This document shows, piece after piece, positions 35,401 to 43,704 of a stretch of 64,000 bases of DNA. The DNA is from Amycolatopsis sp. CA-126428 (GTDB taxonomy: Bacteria; Actinomycetota; Actinomycetes; Mycobacteriales; Pseudonocardiaceae), in NCBI RefSeq assembly GCF_002904335.1, contig NZ_PPHF01000165.1:62001-126000 (forward strand), read 5' to 3'. The stretch's first letter is position 1. Each line of letters opens with the position of its first letter. The notes beneath the pieces are model-generated. The model saw nothing but the letters and a program-made list of their open reading frames with translations. It was not told the origin of the DNA and did not search any database. A program made the position numbers and the translations under genes.

Positions 35401-37425
35401 ATGGGCATCACGGCGAAGGGCGCTTGGGAGAGCGTCAAGCGGCACTTCCGCGAGCTGGGCAAGGACACCCAGGCCGAGGACTTCACCGTGGTCGGCATCG
35501 GCGACATGATGGGTGACGTCTTCGGCAACGGCATGCTGCTCTCCGAGCACATCCGCCTGGTCGCCGCCTTCAACCACATGCATGTCTTCCTCGACCCCGA
35601 TCCCGATGCCGCAACGTCGTTTGCCGAGCGGCGCCGGCTGTTCGACCTGCCGCGCAGCTCGTGGGACGACTACGACCGCTCGCTGATCAGCGAAGGCGGC
35701 GGGATCTACCCGCGCACGGCGAAGTCGATCCCGATCAGCCCGCAGGTCCGCACGGCGCTGGGCCTCGGCGAGGGCGTCACCGCGCTGGCGCCGATGGACC
35801 TCATCCAGGCGATCCTGCTGGCCCCGGTCGAGCTGCTGTGGAACGGCGGCATCGGCACCTACGTCAAGGCGGAGAGCGAATCCCACCAGGCCGCCGGTGA
35901 CAAGGCCAACGACGCCATCCGCGTCGACGGCCACCAGCTGCGCGTCAAGGTCTTCGGCGAAGGCGGCAACCTCGGCCTCACGCAGCTGGGCCGGATCGAG
36001 TTCGCCCGCCGCGGCGGGCCGGACGGCGAAGGTGGCAAGATCAACACCGACGCGCTCGACAACTCGGCCGGCGTCGACTGCTCCGACCACGAGGTCAACA
36101 TCAAGATCCTGCTCGACCACCTCGTCCAGACCGGCAAGCTCGAGCGCGAGCAGCGCAACGAGCTGCTGGAGGAGATGACCGACGAGGTCGGCGCCCTGGT
36201 CCTCGAGGACAACTACCGGCAGAACGCCGTCCTCGGCGTGAGCCGGGCGCACGCCGCGCCGATGCTGTCGGTGCACGCGCGCCAGGTGCAGGCGCTGGTG
36301 TCCGCGGGCGCCTTCGACCGCAAGCTCGAAGCGCTGCCGAGCAACTCGGAGTTCCGCGAGCTGGAGAAGGCGGGCAAGGGCCTCACCTCGCCGGAGCTGG
36401 CGACCCTGCTCGCGCACGTCAAGCTGGAGCTGAAGGACGAGCTGCTGGCCAGCGACCTGCCCGACTCGAAGGTGTTCGCGGCCCGGCTGCCCGAGTACTT
36501 CCCGAAGCCGCTGCGCGAGCGGTTCGGCTCCGCGATCGGCGAACACCCGCTGCGCCGGCAGATCATCACCACGCTGATCGCCAACGAAGTGGTCGACGGC
36601 GGCGGCATCTCGTTCGTCTACCGGCTGATGGAGGAGATGAACGCGACGGCGACGGACGCGGTGCGCGCGTACGCCGTGGTGACGCAGGTGTTCGACCTGC
36701 CCGCGCTGTGGCAGGAGATCGACGCGCTCGACAACGTCGTGCACACCGACGTCGCCGACGCGATGGTGCTGGAGACGCGGCGGCTGCTCGACCGGGCCGC
36801 GCGCTGGTTCCTCACCAACCGGCCGCAGCCGCTGGCCCCGCTCTCGGAGATCAAGCGCTTCGGCCGGGTGCTGGGCAAGCTCGTGCCGAAGCTCGGCGAC
36901 CTGCTGCGCGGCCGCGAGGCCGAGTCGGTGGAGAAGCACGTGAACGAGCTGATCGCCGCGAACGTCCCGGAGGGGCTGGCGCGCCGGGTCTCGCTGCTGC
37001 TGCACACCTACGGCCTGCTCGACGTCACCGAGGTGGCCGAGCTCGCCGAGCAGCAGATCGGTGTGGACGCCACGCACAGCCCGGCCGAGACGGCGGAGCT
37101 GTACTACGCGCTCTCGGCGCACCTGGACATCGACCAGATGCTCACCGAGATCAGCAAGCTCGAACGCGGCAACCGCTGGCACGCGCTCGCCCGGCTTTCC
37201 TTGCGTGATGACGTCTACAGCTCGCTGCGCGCGATCACGCTGGACGCCTTGCGGCACAGCGATCCCGGCTCGTCCGGGGACGCCAAGATCGCGCAGTGGG
37301 AGAAGACGAACGCGTCCCGGCTGCAGCGGGCGCGCGTCGCGCTCGACGAGATCACCAAGTCCGGCCGGCACGACTTGGCGACGCTTTCGGTGGCGGCCCG
37401 CCAGATCCGGAGCACGGTACGGTGA
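32413..37425 (+). CDS. gdh: NAD-specific glutamate dehydrogenase, 180-kDa class
   Basis: Oxidatively deaminates glutamate to 2-oxoglutarate with NAD. The 1670 residues match the large GDH class (usual length 1600-1650). An N-terminal ACT-like regulatory half ([20 protein letters not shown] near residue 115, [14 protein letters not shown] near 250) precedes the catalytic core: [40 protein letters not shown] (substrate Lys), [21 protein letters not shown] (NAD-binding region) and [17 protein letters not shown]. ATG 32413 has GGAGAG 10 bases before it. Equivalent to Rv2476c. Its stop overlaps the thioesterase start as GTGA, so the two are translationally coupled. Confidence 0.97.
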   Translation: [1670 protein letters not shown]

Positions 37426-37841
37426 CCTACGTTTCGCACGTCCGTCCGCGCTGGACGGACATGGACGTCTACGGCCACATCAACCACGCGAAGCTGGTGA
37501 CGCTGCTCGAAGAGGCGCGCATCCCGCTGCTGTTCGAAGGGGCCACCGAGGCCGGGCTCGAACAGCTGCCCAAGGGCATCGTCGTGGTGCGCCTCGAAGT
37601 GGCCTACAAGGCGCCGATCGTGGTGTCCGGGCAGCAGCTGCGGATCGAGATCGACCTGACCGAGCTGCGCGCGGCGAGCTTCACCCTGGCCTACCGCGTG
37701 CGCACCGGGTCGGCCGCGGACGACCCGGTGGCGGTCACGGCCGAGACGCTGCTGGCGCCGTACGACACGGTCGAGCTGCGGCCGCGTAGGCTCACCCCGG
37801 CCGAGTCGGAGTTTCTGAAGCAGGGGTTCGCGGATGCCTGA
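37422..37841 (+). CDS. Acyl-CoA thioesterase, hot-dog fold (4HBT/YbgC-like)
   Basis: Hot-dog thioesterase of 139 residues with the motif RPRWTDMDVYGHINHAKLVTLLEEARIPLL, where the Asp/Tyr-His pattern marks the YbgC/FadM active site. GTG start overlaps the glutamate dehydrogenase stop by four bases, and its own end overlaps the next gene by eight, so three genes form a tight unit, as Rv2476c-Rv2474c do in M. tuberculosis. The natural acyl substrate is not evident. Confidence 0.9.
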   Translation: MTYVSHVRPRWTDMDVYGHINHAKLVTLLEEARIPLLFEGATEAGLEQLPKGIVVVRLEVAYKAPIVVSGQQLRIEIDLTELRAASFTLAYRVRTGSAADDPVAVTAETLLAPYDTVELRPRRLTPAESEFLKQGFADA

Positions 37842-38469
37842 GTTGTTCGTGCCGGACGCGGCCGACCGGGAGACCCTCGGGGCGTTCGTCGCCCGGGCGG
37901 TCCGGCTGGACGGCCAGACGGCGGTCCGGCTGCGGCAGCGCGGCGACGGCGTGGTCGAGGCCTGGACGGCGACGCCGTTCGAGTGCCTGGCCACCCGCGC
38001 GGTGGCCGGCGACGTCACCCCCGGTGACGTCACGGTGTCCGGCAACGAGCTGCTCGCCGCGCTGACCGTCGCGGGCGGACCCCGGATGGACCCGGGCCCG
38101 GCCCGCGACCTGCTGTGGCACGGCGAGCTGCCCTCGTCGGGCCGCTGGCCGCTGATCGACGAGCTCCCGGCGCGGGTGGTGTCGGAGCTGGCGGACCGCG
38201 GCGTGACCCTGGCCAGGGACAACGCCGGCCCGCACGGCACGCCGCCGGCGTCGCTGATGGACCAGGCGGTCCTGACCGTGAGCGGCGGTTCGGTCGAGGT
38301 CAAGGTGCAGATGCGCTGCCTGTTCGCGATGTCCGGCATGGGTTTCGTGGATTCGGACGTCGAGGGTGACGTCGTCCGCGTGACGGCGACGGACTCGTGG
38401 CTGCGCCTGGACGCCCGGTACGGCGCGATCGTCCGGCGCCGGCACGCGCTGCTGCCCCTGCTGTTCTGA
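37834..38469 (+). CDS. Conserved actinobacterial protein of unknown function (Rv2474c position)
   Basis: Protein of 211 residues with no membrane segment or signal. Features seen: an N-terminal LFVPDAADRETLGAFVARAVRLD, a central RDLLWHGELPSSGRWPLIDELPARVV, and a C-terminal RLDARYGAIVRRR. I know no function. The start overlaps the thioesterase stop by eight bases. Position next to gdh and the thioesterase corresponds to Rv2474c, which supports it being a genuine conserved gene; identity with that family is inferred from position only. Confidence 0.8.
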   Translation: MPELFVPDAADRETLGAFVARAVRLDGQTAVRLRQRGDGVVEAWTATPFECLATRAVAGDVTPGDVTVSGNELLAALTVAGGPRMDPGPARDLLWHGELPSSGRWPLIDELPARVVSELADRGVTLARDNAGPHGTPPASLMDQAVLTVSGGSVEVKVQMRCLFAMSGMGFVDSDVEGDVVRVTATDSWLRLDARYGAIVRRRHALLPLLF

Positions 38470-38532
38470 CTTGTTCTGACGGAGTTCTTACGGCCGCCAC
38501 CGTTCCTCGCCGGGCGGTGGCACGCTGGAGGC

Positions 38533-38787
38533 GTGAGCGCGGACGAAGATCCGACGGCGGACTTCCTCGACGCGGTGCGCGCCGACGAGGAAACCCCGTG
38601 GCGGCGCGACCGTCCGGCGGGTGAGCGGGCGCCGGAGCGCGCCGAAAGACCTGAGAGGTGGGGCCGCACGCGTGCGGCGGGCCGGGCGGCTGCCCAGGCG
38701 GCGCCCTACCTCCAGGCCGCGGCGCTGGTGGCGTGGCTGGCGAGCGGCGCCTTCGACGACGGTTCCGGCCCGGGCGACCAGGGCTAG
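38533..38787 (+). CDS. Small conserved-type protein of unknown function
   Basis: Protein of 84 residues: acidic N-terminus (SADEDPTADFLDAVRADEETPW), Arg-rich middle and a moderately hydrophobic C-terminal helix (AAPYLQAAALVAWLASGAF). GTG 38533 follows CACGCT by 6 bases and GGAGG is too close (1 base), so it may be leaderless. Its TAG stop shares the tetranucleotide CTAG with the stop of the convergent GH13 gene. Function unknown. Confidence 0.6.
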   Translation: MSADEDPTADFLDAVRADEETPWRRDRPAGERAPERAERPERWGRTRAAGRAAAQAAPYLQAAALVAWLASGAFDDGSGPGDQG

Positions 38788-40334
38788 ACGAGCCAGACGG
38801 CCGAGTCCGCGGGCAGTTTCCCGTCCACCAGCGGGCTGCTCGACAGCAGCACCTCACCCGGCGGCAACGCGATGGGCGAGGCCGAAGTGTTCAGCGCGCA
38901 CACCAGCCCACCCCCGCGCCGCCGGAAGGCGAAACACCCGGCCGGCGCGCCGTACCACTCCAGCTCGTCGCCGCTGAACGCCGGATGCGTCTTCCGCAGC
39001 TCGATCGCGGCCCGGTACAGCGAGAGCGTCGAGTCCGCGTCCTCGATCTGCTTCTCGACGGTCAGCCCGGCCCACTCCGACGGCATGGGCAGCCAGGTAC
39101 GCGGGTTGCGCGAGAACCCGAACGGCGGCAGGTCGCCCTCCCACGGCAGGGGCACCCGCGAGACGTCCCGCCCGAACTCGGCCCCGCTGGTCTTCGCGCG
39201 CGGGTCGGCCATTTCCGAAAGGGACAGCTCGACGTTCGCCAGCCCCAGCTCTTCGCCGTTGTACAGGTACACCGTGCCCGGCAGCGCCAGCTCCACCAGC
39301 GCCATCGCCCGCGCTCGCCGCACGCCCACCGCACCGCCGCCGTAGCGGCTGACCTGCCGCCAGACGTCGTGGTTGCCCAGCGTCCAGGTCGCCGGGGCGC
39401 TCGTGCGGGCCGGGACCGTCAGGGAGCGCTCGATGGCCGTGCGCATGGCGTCGGCGTCGAAGTGGGTCAGCACCAGCCGGAAATTGAAGGCCAGGTGCAG
39501 CTCGTCGGGCCGCAGGTAGCGCGACAGGCGTTCCTCGTCGGTCACCCAGATCTCGCCGACCGCCATCGCGTCCGGGAACTCGTCGAGCACCTTGCGGATC
39601 ATCTGGTGGATCTCGTGGACGCCGTCGTGGTCCCAGCGCGGGTCGTAGTAGTGGCTCGGCCCCTGGCCGCCGGCGCGCGGGTCCATGTCCGGCAGGCCGG
39701 GCGGTTTGGCCATGCCGTGGGCAACGTCGATGCGGAAGCCGTCGACGCCGCGTTCGAGCCAGAACCGCAGGGTGCGTTCGAGGTCGGCGGCGACCTCCGG
39801 GTTGGCCCAGTTCAGGTCCGGCTGCTGCGGCGCGAACAGGTGCAGGTACCACTGCCCGTCCGGCACCCTGGTCCAGGCCGGACCGCCGAACGCGCTGACC
39901 CAGTTGTTCGGCGGGTCCTCGCCCTTCGGGCCGACGCCGTCGCGGAAGATGTAGCGGTCACGCTCCGGGCTGCCCGGCGCGGCGGCCATCGCCGACTTGA
40001 ACCAGGCGTGCTGGTTGCTGGTGTGGTTCGGCACGACGTCGACGGTGACCTTGATGTTGCGCTTGTGCGCCTCGGTCAGCAGGACGTCGAAGTCGCCGAG
40101 GGTGCCGAACATCGGGTCGACGTCCCGCGGGTCGGCGATGTCGTAGCCGTGGTCGGCCATGGGGGAGCGGTAGAACGGCGTCAGCCACAGCGCGTCGACG
40201 CCCAGCAGCTCCAGGTAACCGAGCCTGGAGTGGATGCCTTCCAGGTCTCCGACGCCGTCACCGTCCGAATCGGCGAACGAGCGTACGTAGACCTGGTAGA
40301 AGACGGCGTCGCGCCACCAGGCTTCTGCTCTCAT
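38784..40334 (-). CDS. Alpha-glucosidase, glycoside hydrolase family 13 (AglA-like)
   Basis: Cytosolic GH13 enzyme of 516 residues, hydrolysing alpha-1,4/1,6 glucosides such as maltose, isomaltose or trehalose-derived sugars. Order of motifs: [24 protein letters not shown] (N-terminus), DVVPNHTS (region I), [10 protein letters not shown] with the nucleophile Asp (II), VGEIWV with acid Glu (III) and LGNHDV with the third Asp (IV), then a C-terminal beta domain. The ATG overlaps the stop of glbO as ATGA, so translation is coupled; the same pair is Rv2470-Rv2471 (glbO-aglA). Why a hemoglobin and a glucosidase are coupled is not known. Ends in a CTAG shared with the opposite gene. Confidence 0.95.
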   Translation of the reverse strand: MRAEAWWRDAVFYQVYVRSFADSDGDGVGDLEGIHSRLGYLELLGVDALWLTPFYRSPMADHGYDIADPRDVDPMFGTLGDFDVLLTEAHKRNIKVTVDVVPNHTSNQHAWFKSAMAAAPGSPERDRYIFRDGVGPKGEDPPNNWVSAFGGPAWTRVPDGQWYLHLFAPQQPDLNWANPEVAADLERTLRFWLERGVDGFRIDVAHGMAKPPGLPDMDPRAGGQGPSHYYDPRWDHDGVHEIHQMIRKVLDEFPDAMAVGEIWVTDEERLSRYLRPDELHLAFNFRLVLTHFDADAMRTAIERSLTVPARTSAPATWTLGNHDVWRQVSRYGGGAVGVRRARAMALVELALPGTVYLYNGEELGLANVELSLSEMADPRAKTSGAEFGRDVSRVPLPWEGDLPPFGFSRNPRTWLPMPSEWAGLTVEKQIEDADSTLSLYRAAIELRKTHPAFSGDELEWYGAPAGCFAFRRRGGGLVCALNTSASPIALPPGEVLLSSSPLVDGKLPADSAVWLV

Positions 40335-40714
40335 ACGAAGCTGTTCATCATGCTGTGCGCGGCCATCTCCAGGTAGGCCCAGAGCTGGCCGCGGTACGGC
40401 TCTTCCAGGTTCTCCTCGTCGACGGCGATCCGGATGCAGCGCAGCCAGGCGTCCCGCTCCAGCGGCCCGATCTTGAACGGCGCGTGCCGCATCCGCAGCC
40501 GCGGATGCCCGCGCTGGTCGGAGTAGGTGTGCGGGCCGCCCCAGTACTGCATGAGGAACAGCCGGAACCGCTCCTCGGCGGGCCCCAGGTCTTCTTCGGG
40601 GTAGAGGGGGCGGAGGATCTCGTCGCGCGCGACCTCCTCGTAGAACCGCCCGACGATCCGGCGGAACGTCGGTTCGCCGCCGACCGCTTCGTAGAGGTTC
40701 GCCGGTTCGCTCAC
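40331..40714 (-). CDS. glbO: Group II truncated hemoglobin (trHbO)
   Basis: Heme protein of 127 residues, close to M. tuberculosis GlbO (128 residues): [37 protein letters not shown], then [13 protein letters not shown] with the distal aromatic pattern, [13 protein letters not shown] carrying the proximal His, and [11 protein letters not shown] at the end. Binds O2/NO, probably in redox defence or respiration. The GTG at 40714 was chosen: GGAAGG stands 10 bases before it and the protein then matches GlbO length; an ATG six codons upstream (40732) is the alternative. First gene of the glbO-glucosidase unit. Confidence 0.96.
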   Translation of the reverse strand: MSEPANLYEAVGGEPTFRRIVGRFYEEVARDEILRPLYPEEDLGPAEERFRLFLMQYWGGPHTYSDQRGHPRLRMRHAPFKIGPLERDAWLRCIRIAVDEENLEEPYRGQLWAYLEMAAHSMMNSFV

Positions 40715-40823
40715 TGCAGACACGCCTTCCATTTTGCCCTTGGGGTGCGGGTTCCCGACGGCCGGTCCGCTCAATACCGGTTCGTCGCGAACCCGCTCCC
40801 CAGCGTAACGGCGCTCGCGGCCG

Positions 40824-41810
40824 TTACTTCCCGCCCGCCGGGGCCGCGGGCGGGAACAGCCGGCCGAGGGGCGGGTCGAAGCCGGCCTCCTCCAGGGCCG
40901 CCAGCAGCTGGGCGCGCAAGGCCCGCTGCACCGCCCACTGCTTGCCGGGCCGCACCTTCACCGTCAGGCGCAGCTGGAGGCCTTCCGGTGTGACGCTTTC
41001 CACACCCAGCATCTCCGGCGGCTCGAGGATGTTGTCCTTCAGCGCGTCGCTCTCGGTGGCGGTGGAGGCCGCGGCCGCGAGCACGGCCGCCGCGCGCTCG
41101 ACGTCGGCGGTGTAGCCGAGGGGGACGTCGACGAGCGCCACCGCGAAGCCCTGGCTCGAGTTGCCGACGCGCAGCACCTCGCCGTTGCGGACGTACCAGA
41201 CCGTGCCCTTGACGTCACGCAGCGTCGTGATCCGGAGGCCGACGGACTCGACCGTGCCGGACGCCTCGCCGACGTCCACGACGTCGCCGACGCCGTACTG
41301 GTCCTCGACCATCATGAAGATCCCGGACAGGAAGTCCTTGACCAGGTTCTGCGCGCCGAATCCGATCGCGACGCCGATGATGCCCGCCGAGGCGATGATC
41401 GGGCCCAGGTTGATGCCGAGCTCGCCCAGCACGAGGATGAAGGCCAGGCCGTAGACCAGGAACGTCGCCATCGACTTCAGCACCGAGCCGATGGTCATCG
41501 CGCGCTGGCGGCGCCGTTCGATGACGGCCGAGCCGAGCACCTCCGGGGCGCGCTCGCGCAGCGGGCGCAGCAGCGACGGGAGCTTGCCGCCCGTCTTCGG
41601 CAGGGTCGTGACGCGGTTGATCAGCCTTCTCAGGATCAGGCGCACCAGGAACGCGATCACGATGATCATCAGGATCTTGACCGGCTTGGTGATCAGCCAG
41701 TTCGCCGAGCCCGCCAGCCACAGGTTGTTCGTGACGTCGTACACCGTGTAGCAGAACGTGCTGGGGTCCTTCACGCAAGGCGGGTCGGCGGAGGGAAGCA
41801 GGGAGAGCAC
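40824..41810 (-). CDS. MscS-family small-conductance mechanosensitive channel
   Basis: Membrane channel of 328 residues that releases solutes on hypo-osmotic shock. A short hydrophilic N-terminus with [19 protein letters not shown] precedes three hydrophobic helices (about residues 40-60, 100-130, 135-160); the pore helix and beta domain are [41 protein letters not shown], the MscS signature. The C-terminal domain has [26 protein letters not shown] 41810 is chosen because similarity starts nearby and AAGGA precedes it by 12 bases; longer frames upstream look non-coding. Divergent from the HNH gene. Confidence 0.92.
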   Translation of the reverse strand: MLSLLPSADPPCVKDPSTFCYTVYDVTNNLWLAGSANWLITKPVKILMIIVIAFLVRLILRRLINRVTTLPKTGGKLPSLLRPLRERAPEVLGSAVIERRRQRAMTIGSVLKSMATFLVYGLAFILVLGELGINLGPIIASAGIIGVAIGFGAQNLVKDFLSGIFMMVEDQYGVGDVVDVGEASGTVESVGLRITTLRDVKGTVWYVRNGEVLRVGNSSQGFAVALVDVPLGYTADVERAAAVLAAAASTATESDALKDNILEPPEMLGVESVTPEGLQLRLTVKVRPGKQWAVQRALRAQLLAALEEAGFDPPLGRLFPPAAPAGGK

Positions 41811-41955
41811 GGCGGTTCGTTCATCCTTCCGATCGGGTCGGCCGCCCCAACGCCGAGTGGATGTTGGGTCGCGGGGATGTGACACGTCTTGTAACACACG
41901 TGCGCTGGGGGCCTGTTCTGTGGTCGACTATGCCTACGCCCCTGGAGGTGGTCGA

Positions 41956-42666
41956 GTGCCAGACCGACAACCCAGCCCCCGCGGCGTCTCCGGCCAAGCC
42001 ACGGCCGACGAGACGCCAGAGGTGGTTCTGCGTGCCTATCCGGGGGGTTCCGCATCCGGCGGAGCCGTCCCGGCCGGGCCGGGGACCCGCCCAGGGGGAG
42101 TGACCCGCCCGCCCGGACAGCGTAGTAGAGGCCGGGATCCGGCCGCCCCGACCTGGGGCCGGCGCCGGGTGCTCCTGCTCAACGCCACTTTCGAGCCGCT
42201 GACCGCGTTGCCGCTGCGGCGCGCGGTCGTGCTCGTCATGTGCGGCAAGGCCGAAGTGGTCCACGGTGACCCCGGCGGGATCGAGTTGCATTCGGCGAAG
42301 GTTTCGCTGCCGGTGCCCTCGGTGATCCGCCTGAGCACGTACGTGCGCGTACCGTATCGCGCGCAGGTGCCGCTGACCCGTGCGGGACTCATGCACCGCG
42401 ACCGGTACCGCTGCGCCTACTGCGGGGGGCGGGCCGAGACGATCGACCACGTCATCCCGCGCAGCCGGGGCGGCCCCCACAGCTGGACCAACTGCGTCGC
42501 CTGCTGCGCCAAGTGCAACCACCGCAAAGCGGACCGGCTGCTCTCGGAGATCGGCTGGCGGCTGCGCATCGTCCCGCGGGCGCCCCACGGCCCGCACTGG
42601 CGGCTGCTCGCGCACTCCAAGGAGGCCGACCCGCTCTGGCGGCCGTATCTCGGCTCCGCCGCTTAG
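41956..42666 (+). CDS. HNH endonuclease family protein (McrA-like)
   Basis: Protein of 236 residues. The N-terminal 70 residues are Pro/Gly/Arg-rich; then RRVLLLNATFEPLTALPLRRAVVLV and ATFEPLTAL mark the actinobacterial housekeeping HNH family, followed by the nuclease motif CAYCGGRAETIDHVIPRSRGGPHSWTN..CAKCNHRKADR with two CxxC zinc pairs and the DH catalytic His. GTG 41956 has GGAGGTGG 6 bases before it and is preferred over earlier frames. It corresponds in position to Rv2469c. It is a chromosomal, not phage, context; its substrate is unknown. Confidence 0.92.
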   Translation: MPDRQPSPRGVSGQATADETPEVVLRAYPGGSASGGAVPAGPGTRPGGVTRPPGQRSRGRDPAAPTWGRRRVLLLNATFEPLTALPLRRAVVLVMCGKAEVVHGDPGGIELHSAKVSLPVPSVIRLSTYVRVPYRAQVPLTRAGLMHRDRYRCAYCGGRAETIDHVIPRSRGGPHSWTNCVACCAKCNHRKADRLLSEIGWRLRIVPRAPHGPHWRLLAHSKEADPLWRPYLGSAA

Positions 42667-42715
42667 CTCCGCCAGGCGAGCGGAGCCCGGACGAAACGGG
42701 CCCGGACAAGCCGGC

Positions 42716-42743
42716 GCCCCGGCTGCCTTGCGGCGGCCGGGGC
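42716..42743. terminator. Hairpin between convergent HNH and GTRVTx-repeat genes
   Basis: GC-rich inverted repeat (GCCCCGGC/GCCGGGGC with further GCC/GGC pairing and a short TTGC loop) in the 130-base convergent gap. It could end transcription of both genes. No T-run is present. Confidence 0.5.
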
Positions 42744-42796
42744 GAGCCGGGTGCTTGCGCGGAGTGCTTCAGGTAGCGCGTGGCCCTGGAGGTCTG

Positions 42797-43168
42797 TCAG
42801 GCAGCGAGGGCGAAGTCGCTCTGGCAGGTGACGCGGGTGCCCATGGTGACGCGCGTGCCGCGAGTGACCCGGGTCCCTCGCGTGACGCGGGTGCCGCAGG
42901 TGACTCGCGTGCCGGCCGTCACACGCGTGCCCATCGTGACACGAGTGCCGCGCGTGACCCGGGTCCCTCGGGTGACGCGCGTGCCGGCTGTCACCCGGGT
43001 GCCCATGGTGACGCGGGTTCCGGCCGTCACCCGTGTACCGCGAGTGACGCGTGTACCCCGGGTAACCCTTGTGCCCGCCGTCACACGCGTTCCGGGCGTG
43101 AATTCGATGTCGCTGAGTGACGGGGTGGTCTCGGTGATCGCCTGTGCGGACGTGCGGACGCTGTTCAT
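42797..43168 (-). CDS. Repeat protein: 15 tandem GTRVTx hexapeptides, unknown function
   Basis: Protein of 123 residues. A 25-residue start (MNSVRTSAQAITETTPSLSD then IEFTP) is followed by fifteen perfect GTRVT units each with one variable residue in the order A R R A M A R R M A C R R M C, then QSDFALAA. AGGAGG lies 8 bases before the ATG, strong support for this strand; the opposite frame (VTRVPx) lacks a site. No signal peptide or membrane helix. The pattern V-T-x-G-T-R resembles left-handed beta-helix hexapeptide rules, so a solenoid is possible; a multi-core modified peptide precursor is another idea, but no modifying enzyme is adjacent. It interrupts a stretch otherwise ordered as in mycobacteria. 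Confidence 0.75.
   Translation of the reverse strand: MNSVRTSAQAITETTPSLSDIEFTPGTRVTAGTRVTRGTRVTRGTRVTAGTRVTMGTRVTAGTRVTRGTRVTRGTRVTMGTRVTAGTRVTCGTRVTRGTRVTRGTRVTMGTRVTCQSDFALAA
42824..43093 (-). repeat. 18-bp tandem repeat, 15 copies, coding GTRVTx
   Basis: Fifteen copies of an 18-base unit with no insertion or break. The five invariant codons vary silently at third positions (GGC/GGG, CGC/CGG/CGT, GTC/GTA and so on), while the sixth codon changes among Ala, Arg, Met and Cys. Silent differences with conserved residues suggest selection on the protein rather than a very recent expansion. Confidence 0.93.
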
Positions 43169-43455
43169 GGCGGGGCCTCCTGGGACCGGTGCGTTACCTG
43201 CTGGGGCTGGAGAGCGGGGCGCAAGGCCCGTACAGGTGAAAAAGCTACGAGGATTTCAAGGTCCGGACAAGACGACAGCGGCGGGTGCGGCCGCCTGTAC
43301 GTTGAGTTGCAACCTTTCGGCCCGACGGTCTTCGCCCCAACGTTCCAGTGGCCGCGAGCCAAGCGGCGGACGGCACTCGGCTTACGACGAACGGTCGAGT
43401 GCGCCGCGCGCGGTGGGCGCGGTGGGCGCGGAGGTCATCCGATACGCTCAGCGCC

Positions 43456-43704
43456 GTGAACATCGTCGAGACGATCGTGGTCTTCGCCGTGATCCCGCTG
43501 GCCATCTACGGCCTCGCCGGGCTGCTGACGCTCCGGCGCAGGTCCGGCGGTGCCTCGCGGCACCGGAGCGGCCAGGCCTGGGAGTACCCGGCCATGTGGT
43601 GGAGCGCCAACCCCGACGGGGCGGGACACCGGCACGCCGGCACCGAGAACAGCGCGCCCGAGGGCGCCCCGACCGCGGCGGGAGGCGCTCGTGGCAACTG
43701 GTGA
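43456..43704 (+). CDS. ctaJ: aa3-type cytochrome oxidase small subunit CtaJ
   Basis: Single-pass membrane protein of 82 residues. A hydrophobic helix (about residues 4-23, VETIVVFAVIPLAIYGLAGLL) is followed by a basic stretch, EYPAMWWSANPDGAGHRH and an end GGARGNW. Mycobacterial CtaJ, an accessory subunit of the bcc-aa3 supercomplex, has the same layout (one helix, W/A/P-rich anchor, His-rich stretch, GGA-G-W end), and its gene lies in the same place between pepN and glbO. GTG 43456 follows TACGCT by 7 bases with no ribosome site: likely leaderless. Ends 14 bases inside the next gene. Confidence 0.8.
   Translation: MNIVETIVVFAVIPLAIYGLAGLLTLRRRSGGASRHRSGQAWEYPAMWWSANPDGAGHRHAGTENSAPEGAPTAAGGARGNW

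Noticed and set aside
32437-37371. A 1644-codon open frame antisense to glutamate dehydrogenase
   Set aside because: Composition is typical of a shadow frame of a high-GC gene (Val/Arg/Gly/Asp-rich, no domains); the plus strand holds the full 180-kDa dehydrogenase.
42824-43093. CRISPR-like array
   Set aside because: The 18-bp units are directly abutting and in coding phase, without spacers; the same holds for the 54-bp repeats at 30381 and the 276-bp repeats of the kinase gene.
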